From contig NZ_CP077089.1 of assembly GCF_014268445.2 (NCBI RefSeq), positions 858,501-922,500 on the forward strand: DNA of 64,000 nt. The letters are read 5' to 3'. The position numbers and the translations under genes are program-made. The notes beneath the pieces are model-generated. The model did no database searches and was not told where the DNA came from. It saw only the letters and a list, made by a program, of their open reading frames with translations. Positions within the stretch are counted from its first letter, which is position 1. Each line of letters opens with the position of its first letter. Below are positions 1 to 12,757 of this stretch, piece after piece. The DNA comes from Pseudomonas tensinigenes (GTDB lineage Bacteria; Pseudomonadota; Gammaproteobacteria; Pseudomonadales; Pseudomonadaceae).

Positions 1-3000
1 GATCAGTTTCCAGACCCGTTGCTGAAGGTCGTTATGGCCGGCGGGAACATGCAGCAGACGGGCAAGGGTATTGAACAGCCCGTCGGAGCCTTGCTGGTTA
101 CGCAGTGTTCGCCATTGGGCTCTTCGGGTTGACAGCAGATCGGTTGGCATCCCGACTGTCCAGCGAGCCATTGGGTTGTCGGTGGTGACTCGGCGCACAA
201 CAGGCGCGTGGCCGTCCGCCGTGTCGAGCAGGTTGTTCCGGCCGGTCAGCGGCATCTCTGCCTCAATCAGTCGGTCGTTGTAATGGTTCAGCCGGGTACG
301 TGTCTCTGCCGACAGTGGATTGTCGGTGATGTTGGTCACGTTGTTGACGCGAGCCGTGTGTGCAAGTCGCTCGTCCGGCGGGGCAATGACGGAATCGGGG
401 ATTTCCTCGATCCGGTTGTTGCTCAGGTCAACGGTATCCAATAGGGGTTGATCGGCAATGCCGGCAGGAAAGGTGTCGATGCCTGTGTTGGCCAGATTGA
501 TTGAGCGCATGTCGATTATCCGGCTGAAATCCGGGGCGATGGCCAATTGTGGATTGTCATGCAGCCACAATGCTCGCAGTGTTGTGCGTTCTGACAAAGC
601 GCGGGCGGTGTCGTCCGTCAGGACGATCTGGTTGTTCTGCAGAAACAGTCGGGTCAGACCGTTCATTTCTCCAGTGGCGGGCGGCAATTCGCGCAGTTGA
701 TTGCGTGAAAGATCCAGCCAGCGTACGTGGCGAAAACGGGTCAGAAAGCCTTCCGGCGATGTGCTCAGGCCCATATTGCTCAGGTTGAGCGAGCCGACGT
801 GACTGAAGTCTGCGTCGATATCCGGCAGGCTTTGCAGCCTCAGACCGCGCAGGTCCAGCTCAAGTCCGATGGGGGTCCTGTCATTGGCCAGTTTTTGCGG
901 AGTTTCACGTCGCCAGCAACTGATGATCCGCTGGCTTGCCGTGGTGCGATCGTTGCGAGTCTCGGCGTTGATCAACACCTGATTCGCGCGAAGATAACCC
1001 TGACGGTTGCCACCTCCCGAAAAAACCCACGCGTCCAGATGGGTTTTCAGTGTGGTGAATTCTCGTTCGAGGCTGGCCAGCCTTGTACCGGCAGTGCCTT
1101 GGTCAAGGTTCCACAAATACTCTCTGCACACCTTGATGCTTTTGTTCGGATAGAGACGGCGATATCGCTGCGCTCGAGAGTTGTCGCTATCGAAAGCAGC
1201 GGGATGCGCAGCGTCCAACAGTTGCGGGTGCGCAACGTGCACACGTCGCCAGTAGCCGTCGAACTTTCTCCAGTAACCCGATGGAAAATCATTGCCCTCC
1301 AGTAACGTCGCGCCGTTGATTCGAGCGATCGAGGCCAACTGCTCGGGAGCGGGGTTGATGTTTGCCTGCGGTACTTGCGTCAAGTGGTTATTGCGCAAAT
1401 CAAGGCCCGCCAAAGCAGTTTTGCCCAGCAGGCCAGTCGGCCACTGATCGATTCCCGTACTGTTCAAGTCAAGGCTTGTCAGCTCGGACATGGCGCTGAA
1501 GTCCGGGGACGTTTTCAGCGGGTTCTGCGAAAGATTGACGATCTTCAGCCGGCTCAGGGTGCTCAGTGCTGCAGCACTTTGCGCATCCAGCTCGAGACTG
1601 TTGGCGCTCAGATCCAGTCGGGTCAGCTTGTTCATATCGTTCACGCTGGCTGGCAGCTGTTGAAGATTGGAACGGTTGATGGACAGGCTTTCCAGGTTGG
1701 TAAAGTTGGCCAGGAAGGTGTCGCCGCTATCCGACCAGTTCATTTCTTGCAGATCGAGCATCCGGACATGACTGAAATCCGCCGTCAGGGCGGGCAGTGG
1801 TCCACTGCCGGGCGGAAGTCTGAGCATTTCCCCCGACTCCCGTAGCCAGCAGGCCTTGATGATTCTGGCGACACGTTGCGGTGCCCATCGTCTTGCTGTG
1901 GCCGCGTCGATGGAGCCCTGGTATTGATGGCCGGCGACATAATCTTCCAGCTGCGTTTCAAGCAGCTCGAAATCCTGCAGGCGGCGAGTCAGTTCCTGAT
2001 CTCCCAATTGCAGAACGTAATCCTTCGCCGCTTGCGCATCCTTACCCGGGTACATCCGCTGCACCGCGGTCAGCTGGGGAATATTTTCGACCAGCCTGAG
2101 ACCCTGTGGATGAGCAGAGCCAGACAATGCAGGATGATCCGCAGCGAGGCGGCGCCAATACAGTTCCAGGGTTTTCCAATAGCCGGGAGCAAAGGCGTTG
2201 CCCTCAATAAGGGTGACGCCGTTAAGTCTGACGGTGGCCTCGAGCTGCGCGGCGGGGGGATTGAGCAGCGTCTGGGGTACTTCCTGCAGTTGGTTATTGC
2301 GCAAGTCGACGATTTGCAGACCGGTCTGGTGGCGCAAACCTGTTGGCCACTGATCCAGTTGCGAATTGCTCAGGTTTAACACTTTCAACCCGGTCAGCGC
2401 GCTGAAGTCGGGCGTCATGCTCAGCGGATTGTTCGACAGGTTGATGGTTTCAAGATTGCTGAGGGACGTGAATGCAACTGCGGTTGGTGTGTCCAGCCGG
2501 ATCCGGTTGGCGCTCAAATCCAACGTTCTCAAGTTGCCCATCTGCGCGACCGCTGCCGGCAGTTTATCCAGCGTGGCGCCGGTGACCGTCAATTGCTCCA
2601 GGCGCGAGAATCCGCCGAGAAAAGTGTCGGCTGCGGGCGTCCAGGTGATGGAGTCCAGAGACAGTTCCCGGACATGACTGAAATCAGCCTGCAATGCCGG
2701 CAGGGGGCCGCTGCCAGGCTCAAGCTTCAATGACGTCCCGGTCTCTCGGCGAAAGCAGCGTTTTATTTCGTGGGTGACGTGTTCTGCCCAGTTTTTTGCT
2801 ATTGCTGGCGTCGAAGATGATTCTTTGCTCCAGACCGTCAGTTGATGCTTGAGCGTTTTGTATTCGGTTTCGCGTCGACTCAACGCGCCTTCGATGTCGC
2901 TGCCCAGCGAGCGGATGTAAGCGCCAATCTGTTCCTCACTCATGGCGCGGAACAGCCTCTTTGCGCGAGCGTGTGGACTGCGCAGCCGATTGATGATGGC

Positions 3001-3594
3001 GGCAACCCGGTCTGCCAATTGTCGATGAGCAGGGCGTACGTGCCCGCCACCGGGCCGGGGCAATCCACGATTGCTTGGCGTGGCCGACGTAGACGGGGCT
3101 GGTTGGGGGCGTTCCTGTGGGTGCCAGAGCCCGCTTTCGGTGTCACGCAGCAGCACCGGGCCGAGCGCTTCCAGATCGGTTGATAAGCGGGCTCGATACT
3201 GTCGGGTCTGCGTGTCGACTCCGACAAGCACCGTGCCGCCGTTGGGGACATCGACGTAACGTCGCCCCCTGTGCACCCGGAAACCCTCAGCGTTTGGACC
3301 TTGCAGGTCAGCGGGGGTGGCAATCCAGTAATGTTCCAGTGGCCATTGCTCACGCGTGATCGCGGCTATTGGTGGCGCTGACTCACTGATCGTTACCGCC
3401 GGTATTGGCGCGATGCTATCGAGGCTGGCGTCGCTCGCGGGTCTGCCGAGACCTTCACGGTTCAGCGTTCCTCGTGAGCTCGATGGGCCGAAATCGACAT
3501 GCGGTGGTGTCTCGGGCCTTGCTGTCTCCGATCCTTGCCGGGTCGGTCGTACGGGGCTTTCAACGGTGCCTTTGAGAGGCAGTCGTGGTGACAT
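1..3594 (-). CDS. LRR effector with start of NEL-type E3 ubiquitin ligase domain (3' end outside window)
   Basis: The frame stays open for 1198 codons from an ATG preceded by AAGGAAG and leaves the window without a stop. Residues 1-85 are a Pro/Ser/Thr-rich leader. Residues 87-159 are a module shared with the next gene and with the SET protein at 54.1 kb. Three LRR modules follow, each opened by a helix ending in Cys-[FW]-x-x-Glu (C280, C582, C893) and the motif ADFSHV (303, 605, 928), then repeats such as LDLSANRIRL. From about 1140 the sequence (WRTLRNQQGSDGLF, then QQRVWKLI at the edge) resembles the beginning of NEL domains of IpaH/SspH-type ubiquitin ligases. The catalytic Cys would lie outside the window, so ligase activity is inferred. 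It is probably co-transcribed with the gene 114 bp upstream. Confidence 0.85.
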   Translation of the reverse strand, partial: MSPRLPLKGTVESPVRPTRQGSETARPETPPHVDFGPSSSRGTLNREGLGRPASDASLDSIAPIPAVTISESAPPIAAITREQWPLEHYWIATPADLQGPNAEGFRVHRGRRYVDVPNGGTVLVGVDTQTRQYRARLSTDLEALGPVLLRDTESGLWHPQERPQPAPSTSATPSNRGLPRPGGGHVRPAHRQLADRVAAIINRLRSPHARAKRLFRAMSEEQIGAYIRSLGSDIEGALSRRETEYKTLKHQLTVWSKESSSTPAIAKNWAEHVTHEIKRCFRRETGTSLKLEPGSGPLPALQADFSHVRELSLDSITWTPAADTFLGGFSRLEQLTVTGATLDKLPAAVAQMGNLRTLDLSANRIRLDTPTAVAFTSLSNLETINLSNNPLSMTPDFSALTGLKVLNLSNSQLDQWPTGLRHQTGLQIVDLRNNQLQEVPQTLLNPPAAQLEATVRLNGVTLIEGNAFAPGYWKTLELYWRRLAADHPALSGSAHPQGLRLVENIPQLTAVQRMYPGKDAQAAKDYVLQLGDQELTRRLQDFELLETQLEDYVAGHQYQGSIDAATARRWAPQRVARIIKACWLRESGEMLRLPPGSGPLPALTADFSHVRMLDLQEMNWSDSGDTFLANFTNLESLSINRSNLQQLPASVNDMNKLTRLDLSANSLELDAQSAAALSTLSRLKIVNLSQNPLKTSPDFSAMSELTSLDLNSTGIDQWPTGLLGKTALAGLDLRNNHLTQVPQANINPAPEQLASIARINGATLLEGNDFPSGYWRKFDGYWRRVHVAHPQLLDAAHPAAFDSDNSRAQRYRRLYPNKSIKVCREYLWNLDQGTAGTRLASLEREFTTLKTHLDAWVFSGGGNRQGYLRANQVLINAETRNDRTTASQRIISCWRRETPQKLANDRTPIGLELDLRGLRLQSLPDIDADFSHVGSLNLSNMGLSTSPEGFLTRFRHVRWLDLSRNQLRELPPATGEMNGLTRLFLQNNQIVLTDDTARALSERTTLRALWLHDNPQLAIAPDFSRIIDMRSINLANTGIDTFPAGIADQPLLDTVDLSNNRIEEIPDSVIAPPDERLAHTARVNNVTNITDNPLSAETRTRLNHYNDRLIEAEMPLTGRNNLLDTADGHAPVVRRVTTDNPMARWTVGMPTDLLSTRRAQWRTLRNQQGSDGLFNTLARLLHVPAGHNDLQQRVWKLI

Positions 3595-3708
3595 TTTTTC
3601 TTCCTTGCAGGTTTGCTATCAGGGCCCGCGAACGGGCGCCGACAGCGTTCGGCGTCATTGCCTGGTGGTTGTCACAGGGTCGCAAGCGCGGCGCTCGGGC
3701 GTGGTCCT

Positions 3709-6321
3709 TTACTCGGCAAGCGCTGCGGCGTTGTCTGCCAATGTGAATATTTTGTGCGCTGTTTTGCCATCGAACCTCTCTCGCCAGATCGGCACATGCA
3801 CCAGACCGGCCAGTTCATCGCGGCGCTGCGACTCGATCCCGCGTTTGCTCTGTTCCAGGGTTTTCAGGTGGCTGCCCTTGATAGTGAAGTTCAGCGGGTG
3901 GCTGTCCTGCTTGTCATAGTGGAAGTGGGCTTGCCACAACGGTCCGCCGTCAGCGCGATCAGAGATGGCGTAAACGTCGAGGAATGACTTGTCCTTGCCT
4001 TTGCCCAACGCCTTGCGATCAACGGTCTTGCTCACATTGAGCTCGGCGCGATCCAGCAGATAATTCAGGCGCATGATGTCCAGCACGTCTTTGTTCTTGT
4101 ACATCCGCACCAGAATCTCTTGCCCTTGGCTGGTCAATGAGTCGGCTGCGGTTCGCAGGCGTGCGGCCAAATCGATGATCCCTCTATCTTCGCCCTCGCT
4201 TGCGTGGTTCTCCAGCCGTCTGGCCTGCTCGTTGAGCAGATCGCTTTCCTTGCCCAGACTTTCGATGATCTCTGTCGGGTTGGTTTTTCTGGCTTCTTGG
4301 GCGCTCGCATCGAGCATGTGATTCTCATGGCTGGCCAGTAAGCGGATTGCCTCTGCGACCAGTTGCGAGCGTGGTACGCGGACAATCGGCGGGAGCACCG
4401 GCAGCCATTCGTCTTGTCTTTTTTCGTAGCGCCTGGGCGGTGAATCTGGCCGCAACGGGTCGGGAACCTTGATGATGATGCTCCCGTCCGGGGCGGTTTC
4501 AGTCTCCCCGACCAGTACCCTGTAAGTGCCGTGCTGACGGGTTCGGAACATCTTCTTGGCGGGGGCGGGACGGCTTGTATCGGCGTAGACCGGTTGCGTC
4601 GGAATGAAGTCGAAATCAATGTCCTGGTCGAGGCTCGGCAGATCGGCTCGGCGCATCGAAACGTCAAGAATTTCAGTCAGTTTGCCTTCGATTTTCTTCT
4701 CGATCGGATCGATCAGGGCAATGATCTCCTCAAGGTATTGGCTCCTCGGGCTTTGCGAGCTCAGCAGCATCTCAAAGCGGCTCCGGTCTCCTTTCAACTG
4801 GTCAATAGCCAGCAGCAGCGCCATGGGATGCTCGCGCTCTGGAAGATTGCCCAGATCCCCGGTAATCAGGTCGAGGGCTGATAGCGAGGGCATGGTCGTG
4901 TCTGGCGGCTGGTCGGGAGTGCCGGCAAACAGGTGCACATAAAGAGCCAGTTTGTTGAAGTTGATGCGATCCGTTGCGGGTACCTGCCGGCCGAGTTCAG
5001 TCAGTTGCGCGGCCGCTCCGGGAGACGCTTTTCTGATCTGTTCCATCACCACCTGGCGCTCGTCGAGAATCTTCAGTTTCTTGTTCAGGTGAGTGATGAT
5101 TTTCCTGCAATTGTCGGCACTCATGTCTGTCACCTCAGGCCTGGTTCTGAGGTCCATGACGGCCATGAGCCTGTTGAGGTATTCGACGCGTTCTATCCGG
5201 AAAGTGTGCAGTTCTTCCTTGAATAGCCCGCCTGCCTTGAGGATGGTCATCCAGTCCTTGTTGTCGACGAGCGACTGAACAAAGGCCGTTTGTTTTCTGA
5301 TGTGCTTGAGCAAATGCACCTCAACGGCGACCAGGGCCGAGGTCCTGGCGGGGCCATCCGCCTGTTGTCGGGCCCGATTCCAGAGGGCGTCGTACTGCGT
5401 GGATGATTCGATCAGGGCGGTGTGGGCATTCTGGAAGGGTTCATAGCGTTGCATCAGGAGGGCCATTTTGGCCTGCGTCGAGTCATTGCGGGGCATGCCA
5501 CCCCTCAGCCCCGTAAGCACAGAAACCCAGACATTTGCCTCGTTGCGAGTGATCGCCCGGGTTTCACCGCTGCGACTGGCGCGGTAGATGTTCGCGCTGT
5601 CGTTGGCCACCGGATCCTTTGGGTTAACAATACGCCACACCTTGTGCGCCGGGCTCGACGCGTCGAGATCTTGCATCGCCTGATACGCGTGGTTGTGGAT
5701 GATCACGTAGAGCTTGCCGTCGTGGCGAAACAAACCGTCGCTGCCGGGCTCGGCTGTGCGCAAATCCAGATCAGTGCGAAACGGCTGAAGGCTTGCGTCG
5801 GTGGGCGGGACGTTGCCGGCGTCAACATCATTGAGTGGGTGCCAGACGCCACTGTCGACGTCGCGTAACAGCAGCGGCCCAGAGGGGTGCAGTTCGCTCG
5901 ATAGCCGGGCCCGGTACAGTCCCGTGTCCGGCTGCACTGCGACCAGAACGATGCCGCCATCGGGGACGTCGACGTACAGCCGTTTGTTGTACACCCTGAA
6001 TCCTTCGCTGTCGGCAGGCGGCAGTTTTGCCGTGGTACTGACCCAGTAATGCTTTAGCGGCTGATCGGTGACGAGACGGACTTCAGCGGGGGCTGGGGTC
6101 GGGCGAATCATGACAGTCGCTGCTGGCAGGATCGCATCGGGATCTTCGACACCGGGTGGCGGGGTCCGCGGTTTCGGGGTTTCGCCATGAAGCCACGGAT
6201 CGCGGCCTTTGCGGGTCGGCGTATCTGGCGTCCTTGTGTCGCCGTCCACCGGTCGATTCGAGCGGATATGGACGTCCACGTCCACGTAGGCGGTGCCATT
6301 GCGAGGCGGTTTTACTGCCAT
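3709..6321 (-). CDS. Dermonecrotic-toxin-like multidomain protein sharing the effector N-terminal module
   Basis: An 870-residue protein starting at an ATG with AAGGATGA upstream. There is no signal peptide. Residues 1-88 are Pro/Thr-rich and presumably disordered. Residues 89-162 are the shared module (Y92, YVDVP 116-120, YRARLS 136-141, VWHP 159-162). A diverged second copy follows at about 190-268, and a third-like segment near 585-640 begins KMFRTRQHGTYRVLVGE. Between and after these the protein is mostly predicted helix with charged heptad-like stretches. The C-terminal 110 residues (FLDVYAISDR, then LWQAHFHY and HLKTLEQSKRG) resemble the tail of large Pseudomonas dermonecrotic-toxin-domain (DUF6543-type) proteins, as I recall them. 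No catalytic motif is visible. It forms a likely two-gene operon with the LRR/NEL gene. The biochemical role is unknown to me. Confidence 0.8.
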   Translation of the reverse strand: MAVKPPRNGTAYVDVDVHIRSNRPVDGDTRTPDTPTRKGRDPWLHGETPKPRTPPPGVEDPDAILPAATVMIRPTPAPAEVRLVTDQPLKHYWVSTTAKLPPADSEGFRVYNKRLYVDVPDGGIVLVAVQPDTGLYRARLSSELHPSGPLLLRDVDSGVWHPLNDVDAGNVPPTDASLQPFRTDLDLRTAEPGSDGLFRHDGKLYVIIHNHAYQAMQDLDASSPAHKVWRIVNPKDPVANDSANIYRASRSGETRAITRNEANVWVSVLTGLRGGMPRNDSTQAKMALLMQRYEPFQNAHTALIESSTQYDALWNRARQQADGPARTSALVAVEVHLLKHIRKQTAFVQSLVDNKDWMTILKAGGLFKEELHTFRIERVEYLNRLMAVMDLRTRPEVTDMSADNCRKIITHLNKKLKILDERQVVMEQIRKASPGAAAQLTELGRQVPATDRINFNKLALYVHLFAGTPDQPPDTTMPSLSALDLITGDLGNLPEREHPMALLLAIDQLKGDRSRFEMLLSSQSPRSQYLEEIIALIDPIEKKIEGKLTEILDVSMRRADLPSLDQDIDFDFIPTQPVYADTSRPAPAKKMFRTRQHGTYRVLVGETETAPDGSIIIKVPDPLRPDSPPRRYEKRQDEWLPVLPPIVRVPRSQLVAEAIRLLASHENHMLDASAQEARKTNPTEIIESLGKESDLLNEQARRLENHASEGEDRGIIDLAARLRTAADSLTSQGQEILVRMYKNKDVLDIMRLNYLLDRAELNVSKTVDRKALGKGKDKSFLDVYAISDRADGGPLWQAHFHYDKQDSHPLNFTIKGSHLKTLEQSKRGIESQRRDELAGLVHVPIWRERFDGKTAHKIFTLADNAAALAE

Positions 6322-6502
6322 GTTTCTTCATCCTTGAAAAAGTGGCGGCTGCAGCACCCGTTCATCGAGTATTGCAAGGCATTCAGCGTCATTGCCGCTG
6401 TCTGGCGGGTTGAAAGTCACCGGAGATTTTCTGCTCGAAGTGCGCAGAGCGGGTTGTCGTTAGAAACCGACCATTGCCGTCGGAATTGGTCAAAATTTGT
6501 GC

Positions 6503-6508
6503 TATATT
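6503..6508 (+). promoter_or_regulatory. Possible extended -10 of the YgiQ gene
   Basis: TGCTATATT is an extended -10 (TGn plus TATATT) about 40 bp before the YgiQ start. No good -35 lies at the usual spacing, so this rests on the -10 alone. Confidence 0.35.
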
Positions 6509-6547
6509 CCGCGCCCGCGATTTTTCACTTCAACACCGGTCGTCGAC

Positions 6548-8860
<2,313 letters not shown>

Positions 8861-8882
8861 ACATCGCTTGAGCTGAACAGAG

Positions 8883-8906
8883 CGCCAACCTTCGGGTTGG
8901 CGTTTT
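8883..8906 (+). terminator. Intrinsic terminator of the YgiQ gene
   Basis: An 8-bp perfect stem CGCCAACC/GGTTGGCG with a TTCG loop, followed by TTTT. Confidence 0.9.
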
Positions 8907-8940
8907 GCGTTTCTGCCGTTGGATTTATGCAGGCCGCAAG

Positions 8941-9245
8941 ATCCATCCCCCTCACCCCAGCCCTCTCCCCCATGGGGGGCGAGGGGGAAGGGAGCAGATC
9001 TCTGTGCCTTTCAAACCTGAGTTCGACTCAAGTCTTTCAAGTCGGCGTATCTCGAACATCCAACGCGGTCAGTCCCCTCTCCCTCTGGGAGAGGGTTAGG
9101 GTGAGGGGCTCTTCGCAACAGATTTCCTTGCTTTTCAAAATCCGGGTTCGACTCAAGACTTTCAAGTCGGCGTATCTCCAACGGCCACCCCGATCAGTCC
9201 CCTCTCCCTCTGGGAGAGGGCTAGGGTGAGGGGCTCTTCGCAACA
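8941..9245. repeat. Tandem 125-bp intergenic repeats with CCCTCTCCC palindrome
   Basis: Two 125-bp direct repeats (8996-9120 and 9121-9245) end in the same stretch CTCTTCGCAACA. Each contains the palindrome CCCTCTCCCTCTGGGAGAGG followed by GTGAGGGGCT. A diverged palindrome half copy (CCCCCATGGGGGGCGAGGGG) precedes them. The rest of this 530-bp gap has no gene. The same palindrome recurs at 48.1-48.5 kb. Confidence 0.85.
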
Positions 9246-9340
9246 TTTACGTGCAATGAGCCCAAACCATTTCCCCGCATCGCCCGATTTTGGTGCTGTA
9301 CTGCCCTAAGCATTCCGGGAAAGCGCCCAAGCCCTCTGCA

Positions 9341-9356
9341 TGGCATAAGTCTTGCG
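9341..9356 (+). promoter_or_regulatory. Sigma-54-type promoter of the transglutaminase/ATP-grasp operon
   Basis: TGGCATA-AGTC-TTGCG matches the -24/-12 consensus TGGCACG-N4-TTGCW at the invariant GG and GC with the required 12-bp offset. It lies 38 bp before the start codon. RpoN control, and therefore possible nitrogen regulation, is inferred. Confidence 0.55.
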
Positions 9357-9393
9357 CGCTTTCGAATACGCTTAGGCTCGCAGGAGGCACGCC

Positions 9394-12300
9394 GTGTCGA
9401 TTCATGTCGCATTGCATCACGTCACGCATTACCGCTACGACCGCGCTGTCGAACTCGGCCCGCAGATCGTGCGCCTGCGCCCGGCTGCCCACAGCCGCAC
9501 GCGGATTTTGTCGTATGCACTGAAAATCTCGCCCGAGCAGCATTTCATCAATTGGCAGCAAGACCCGCAGGGCAACTACCTCGCGCGCCTGGTGTTCCCC
9601 GAGAAAACCAATGAACTGCGCATCGAAGTCGATCTGCTCGCCGAAATGGCCGTGTTCAATCCGTTCGACTTCTTCCTCGAACCCTACGCCGAGAAAATCC
9701 CCTTCGCCTACGCCGCCGATGAGCGCAAGGAGCTGGCGCCGTACCTCGAAACCCTGCCGCTGACGCCGAAATTCAAAGCCTATCTGGACGCCATCGACCG
9801 CACACCGCTGCCGGCGGTGGACTTCCTCGTGGCGCTCAACCAGCGCTTGAGCGAAGACATCGGCTATCTGATTCGCATGGAACCGGGCGTGCAAACCCCG
9901 GAGCACACCCTTGAGCATGCCTCCGGTTCCTGCCGCGACTCGGCGTGGCTACTGGTGCAGTTGCTGCGTAACCTCGGGTTGGCGGCGCGATTTGTCTCCG
10001 GTTATCTGATTCAACTGACGGCCGACGTGAAAAGTCTCGACGGCCCATCCGGCACTGAAGTGGATTTCACCGACCTGCACGCCTGGTGCGAGGTGTATTT
10101 GCCGGGCGCGGGCTGGATCGGCCTCGATGCGACTTCCGGGCTGTTCGCCGGCGAAGGGCATATCCCGTTGGCCTGCAGTCCCGATCCGTCCTCGGCGGCA
10201 CCGATCAGTGGCCTGGTCGAGCCGTGCGAATGTGTGTTCAGCCATGAGATGTCGGTGGAGCGGATCTGGGAGGCGCCGCGCGTCACCAAGCCCTACACCG
10301 ATGAACAGTGGCTGGCGATTCAGGCGCTGGGGCGGCAGATCGATGCCGACCTGCTGGCGGATGACGTGCGCCTGACCATGGGCGGCGAGCCGACCTTCGT
10401 GTCCATCGATGACCCGGATGGCGCCGAGTGGAACACCGCCGCATTGGGCGCGGACAAGCGCCGGCTCTCCGCCGAACTGTTCCAGCGCATGCGCAAGCAT
10501 TACGCGCCGAAAGGCCTGGTGCATTTTGGTCAGGGCAAGTGGTATCCCGGCGAGCAACTGCCGCGTTGGTCGCTCAATTGCTACTGGCGCCGTGATGGTG
10601 TGCCGATCTGGCACAACGACGCGCTGATTGCCGACGAACAACAGGATTACGGCGCCGACGGTGAACTGGCCGGGCGCTTTCTGGCCAGTGTCGCCGAGCG
10701 CCTGAAATTGCCTACGCGCTTTGTGTTCCCGGCCTACGAAGACAATTTCTACTACCTCTGGCGCGAGGGCACGTTGCCGAGCAATGTCAGCGCCGAAGAT
10801 TCACGTCTTGAGGAACCTCTTGAGCGTGCACGTCTGCGCAAGGTCTTCAGTCAGGGCCTGAACAAGGTAATCGGCCAGGTGTTGCCGCTGGCGCGCACGG
10901 CCAAGGGTGATCAATGGCAGAGCGGGCGCTGGTACCTGCGTGACGAGCATTGCCGACTGGTGCCGGGGGATTCGCCGTTGGGCTATCGCCTGCCGTTGGG
11001 GTCGCAGCCGTGGGTGAAGGCCGCGGAGTATCCGTTTATTCATCCACAGGACCCGAATCAGGATTTCCCCGAGTTGCCGCAAACTGCGCTGCTCAATAGT
11101 CCAGGCGAACCGGCAGCGGCTGACGAACGCGCGCCGAAGATCGACGAATCTGCCGACTGGCTGACCCGCACCGCATTCTGCGCCGAGGCGCGGGAGGGGC
11201 GGTTGTACCTGTTCATGCCGCCGCTGGAGCGGGTTGAGGATTATCTGGAATTGGTGGCCGCCATCGAAGCGACCGCCGAAGAATTGCATTGCCCGGTGCT
11301 GCTGGAAGGCTACGAGCCACCGAGCGATCCGCGTCTGAGCAATTTCCGCATTACCCCGGATCCGGGCGTGATCGAGGTCAACGTGCAACCCTCGGCCACG
11401 TGGGACGAATTGGTCGAGCGCACCGAGTTTCTGTATGAAGAGGCGCGCCAGACCCGCCTGACCACCGAAAAATTCATGATCGACGGCCGTCACACTGGCA
11501 CCGGCGGCGGCAACCATTTCGTTCTCGGTGGGGGGGCGCCGGCGGATTCGCCGTTCCTGCGTCGCCCCGATCTGCTGCGCAGCCTGATCAGTTACTGGCA
11601 TAACCATCCGTCATTGTCGTATCTGTTCTCTGGACTGTTCATCGGCCCGACGTCTCAGGCGCCGCGTGTCGATGAGGCGCGCAATGACGCGCTGTACGAA
11701 CTGGAAATTGCCTTCGCGCAGATGCCCGAACCGGGCGAGGAATGTGCCCCGTGGCTGGTCGATCGACTGCTGCGCAATTTGCTGATCGACGTCACCGGCA
11801 ACACGCACCGTGCCGAGTTCTGCATCGACAAACTCTATTCGCCGGACGGCGCCACCGGGCGTCTTGGCTTGCTGGAACTGCGCGCCTTTGAAATGCCGCC
11901 CCACGCGCGCATGAGTCTGGCGCAACAGTTGTTGCTGCGGGCACTGGTCGCACGGTTCTGGCGCGAACCTTATGCGCCGCCGAAACTGGCGCGCTGGGGC
12001 ACCGAACTGCACGATCGTTTCCTGCTGCCGCACTTTATCGAGCAGGATTTTGCCGACGTCATTGTCGAACTGAACAACGCCGGTTATCCGCTGCGCGCGG
12101 AATGGTTTGCCGCGCACCTGGAGTTTCGTTTTCCCAAGGTCGGCGATTACGCCGTTAACGGCATCGAACTGGAACTGCGGCAGGCGCTGGAGCCGTGGCA
12201 CGTGTTGGGCGAGGAGGGCGCGGCGGGCGGCACGGTCCGTTACGTCGACTCATCGCTGGAGCGCCTGCAGGTCAAGCTCAAAGGCTTGCCGCCGCAGCGT

Positions 12301-12669
12301 TATCTGCTGACGTGTAACGGCATCGCGGTGCCGTTACACCCGACCGGACGCGTGGGCGAGTTCGTCGCGGGTGTGCGTTACCGAGCGTGGCAACCGGCCA
12401 ACTGTTTGCAACCGACAATACCCGTGCACGCACCGCTGGTGTTCGACCTCCTCGACACCTGGATGGGGCGTTCCCTGGGCGGTTGTCAGTACCACGTTGC
12501 CCATCCGGGCGGGCGCAATTACGAGACGTTGCCGGTCAACGCCAACGAAGCGGAGAGCCGGCGGATGGCGCGATTCTTCCGCATCGGACACACGCCGGGG
12601 AAACTTCCTATACCGAATGTAGAAATCAGTGACGAGCTACCGATGACAATCGATTTACGACGTTTCTAA
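9394..12669 (+). CDS. Large transglutaminase-like protein with DUF2126 domain
   Basis: A 1091-residue protein starting at GTG with AGGAGG eight bases upstream. Residues 1-290 form a bacterial transglutaminase-like domain: an N-terminal beta region ([21 protein letters not shown]), the Cys motif [12 protein letters not shown], the His motif DLHAWCEVY and the Asp in GLDATSG, giving a plausible Cys-His-Asp triad. The remainder is the DUF2126 region, with [10 protein letters not shown] and the His-containing [14 protein letters not shown]. Together with the next two genes it forms a widespread but functionally uncharacterised cassette, thought from its domains to make or break amide/peptide bonds. 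Transcription probably starts at the sigma-54-like site just upstream. Confidence 0.92.
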   Translation: MSIHVALHHVTHYRYDRAVELGPQIVRLRPAAHSRTRILSYALKISPEQHFINWQQDPQGNYLARLVFPEKTNELRIEVDLLAEMAVFNPFDFFLEPYAEKIPFAYAADERKELAPYLETLPLTPKFKAYLDAIDRTPLPAVDFLVALNQRLSEDIGYLIRMEPGVQTPEHTLEHASGSCRDSAWLLVQLLRNLGLAARFVSGYLIQLTADVKSLDGPSGTEVDFTDLHAWCEVYLPGAGWIGLDATSGLFAGEGHIPLACSPDPSSAAPISGLVEPCECVFSHEMSVERIWEAPRVTKPYTDEQWLAIQALGRQIDADLLADDVRLTMGGEPTFVSIDDPDGAEWNTAALGADKRRLSAELFQRMRKHYAPKGLVHFGQGKWYPGEQLPRWSLNCYWRRDGVPIWHNDALIADEQQDYGADGELAGRFLASVAERLKLPTRFVFPAYEDNFYYLWREGTLPSNVSAEDSRLEEPLERARLRKVFSQGLNKVIGQVLPLARTAKGDQWQSGRWYLRDEHCRLVPGDSPLGYRLPLGSQPWVKAAEYPFIHPQDPNQDFPELPQTALLNSPGEPAAADERAPKIDESADWLTRTAFCAEAREGRLYLFMPPLERVEDYLELVAAIEATAEELHCPVLLEGYEPPSDPRLSNFRITPDPGVIEVNVQPSATWDELVERTEFLYEEARQTRLTTEKFMIDGRHTGTGGGNHFVLGGGAPADSPFLRRPDLLRSLISYWHNHPSLSYLFSGLFIGPTSQAPRVDEARNDALYELEIAFAQMPEPGEECAPWLVDRLLRNLLIDVTGNTHRAEFCIDKLYSPDGATGRLGLLELRAFEMPPHARMSLAQQLLLRALVARFWREPYAPPKLARWGTELHDRFLLPHFIEQDFADVIVELNNAGYPLRAEWFAAHLEFRFPKVGDYAVNGIELELRQALEPWHVLGEEGAAGGTVRYVDSSLERLQVKLKGLPPQRYLLTCNGIAVPLHPTGRVGEFVAGVRYRAWQPANCLQPTIPVHAPLVFDLLDTWMGRSLGGCQYHVAHPGGRNYETLPVNANEAESRRMARFFRIGHTPGKLPIPNVEISDELPMTIDLRRF

Positions 12670-12682
12670 GGCCTACGCGACA

Positions 12683-12705
12683 CGCGGATTTTTCGTATAT
12701 CCGCG
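12683..12705 (+). other. Intercistronic hairpin
   Basis: The stem CGCGGAT/ATCCGCG has a 9-base loop and lies between the first two genes of the operon. There is no T-run after it, so it is more likely an RNA-processing or attenuation structure than a strong terminator. Confidence 0.4.
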
Positions 12706-12757
12706 CGTCATGTGCCTGCGTTAGTCTGACCGTTCCTTGCTGTCTGCCGAGCTTTCC

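Noticed and set aside
1..6321. Possible frameshift or pseudogene in the LRR and toxin-like genes
   Set aside because: Translation of 3594 to 1 on the minus strand is open for all 1198 codons with coherent repeats, and the upstream gene is also intact.
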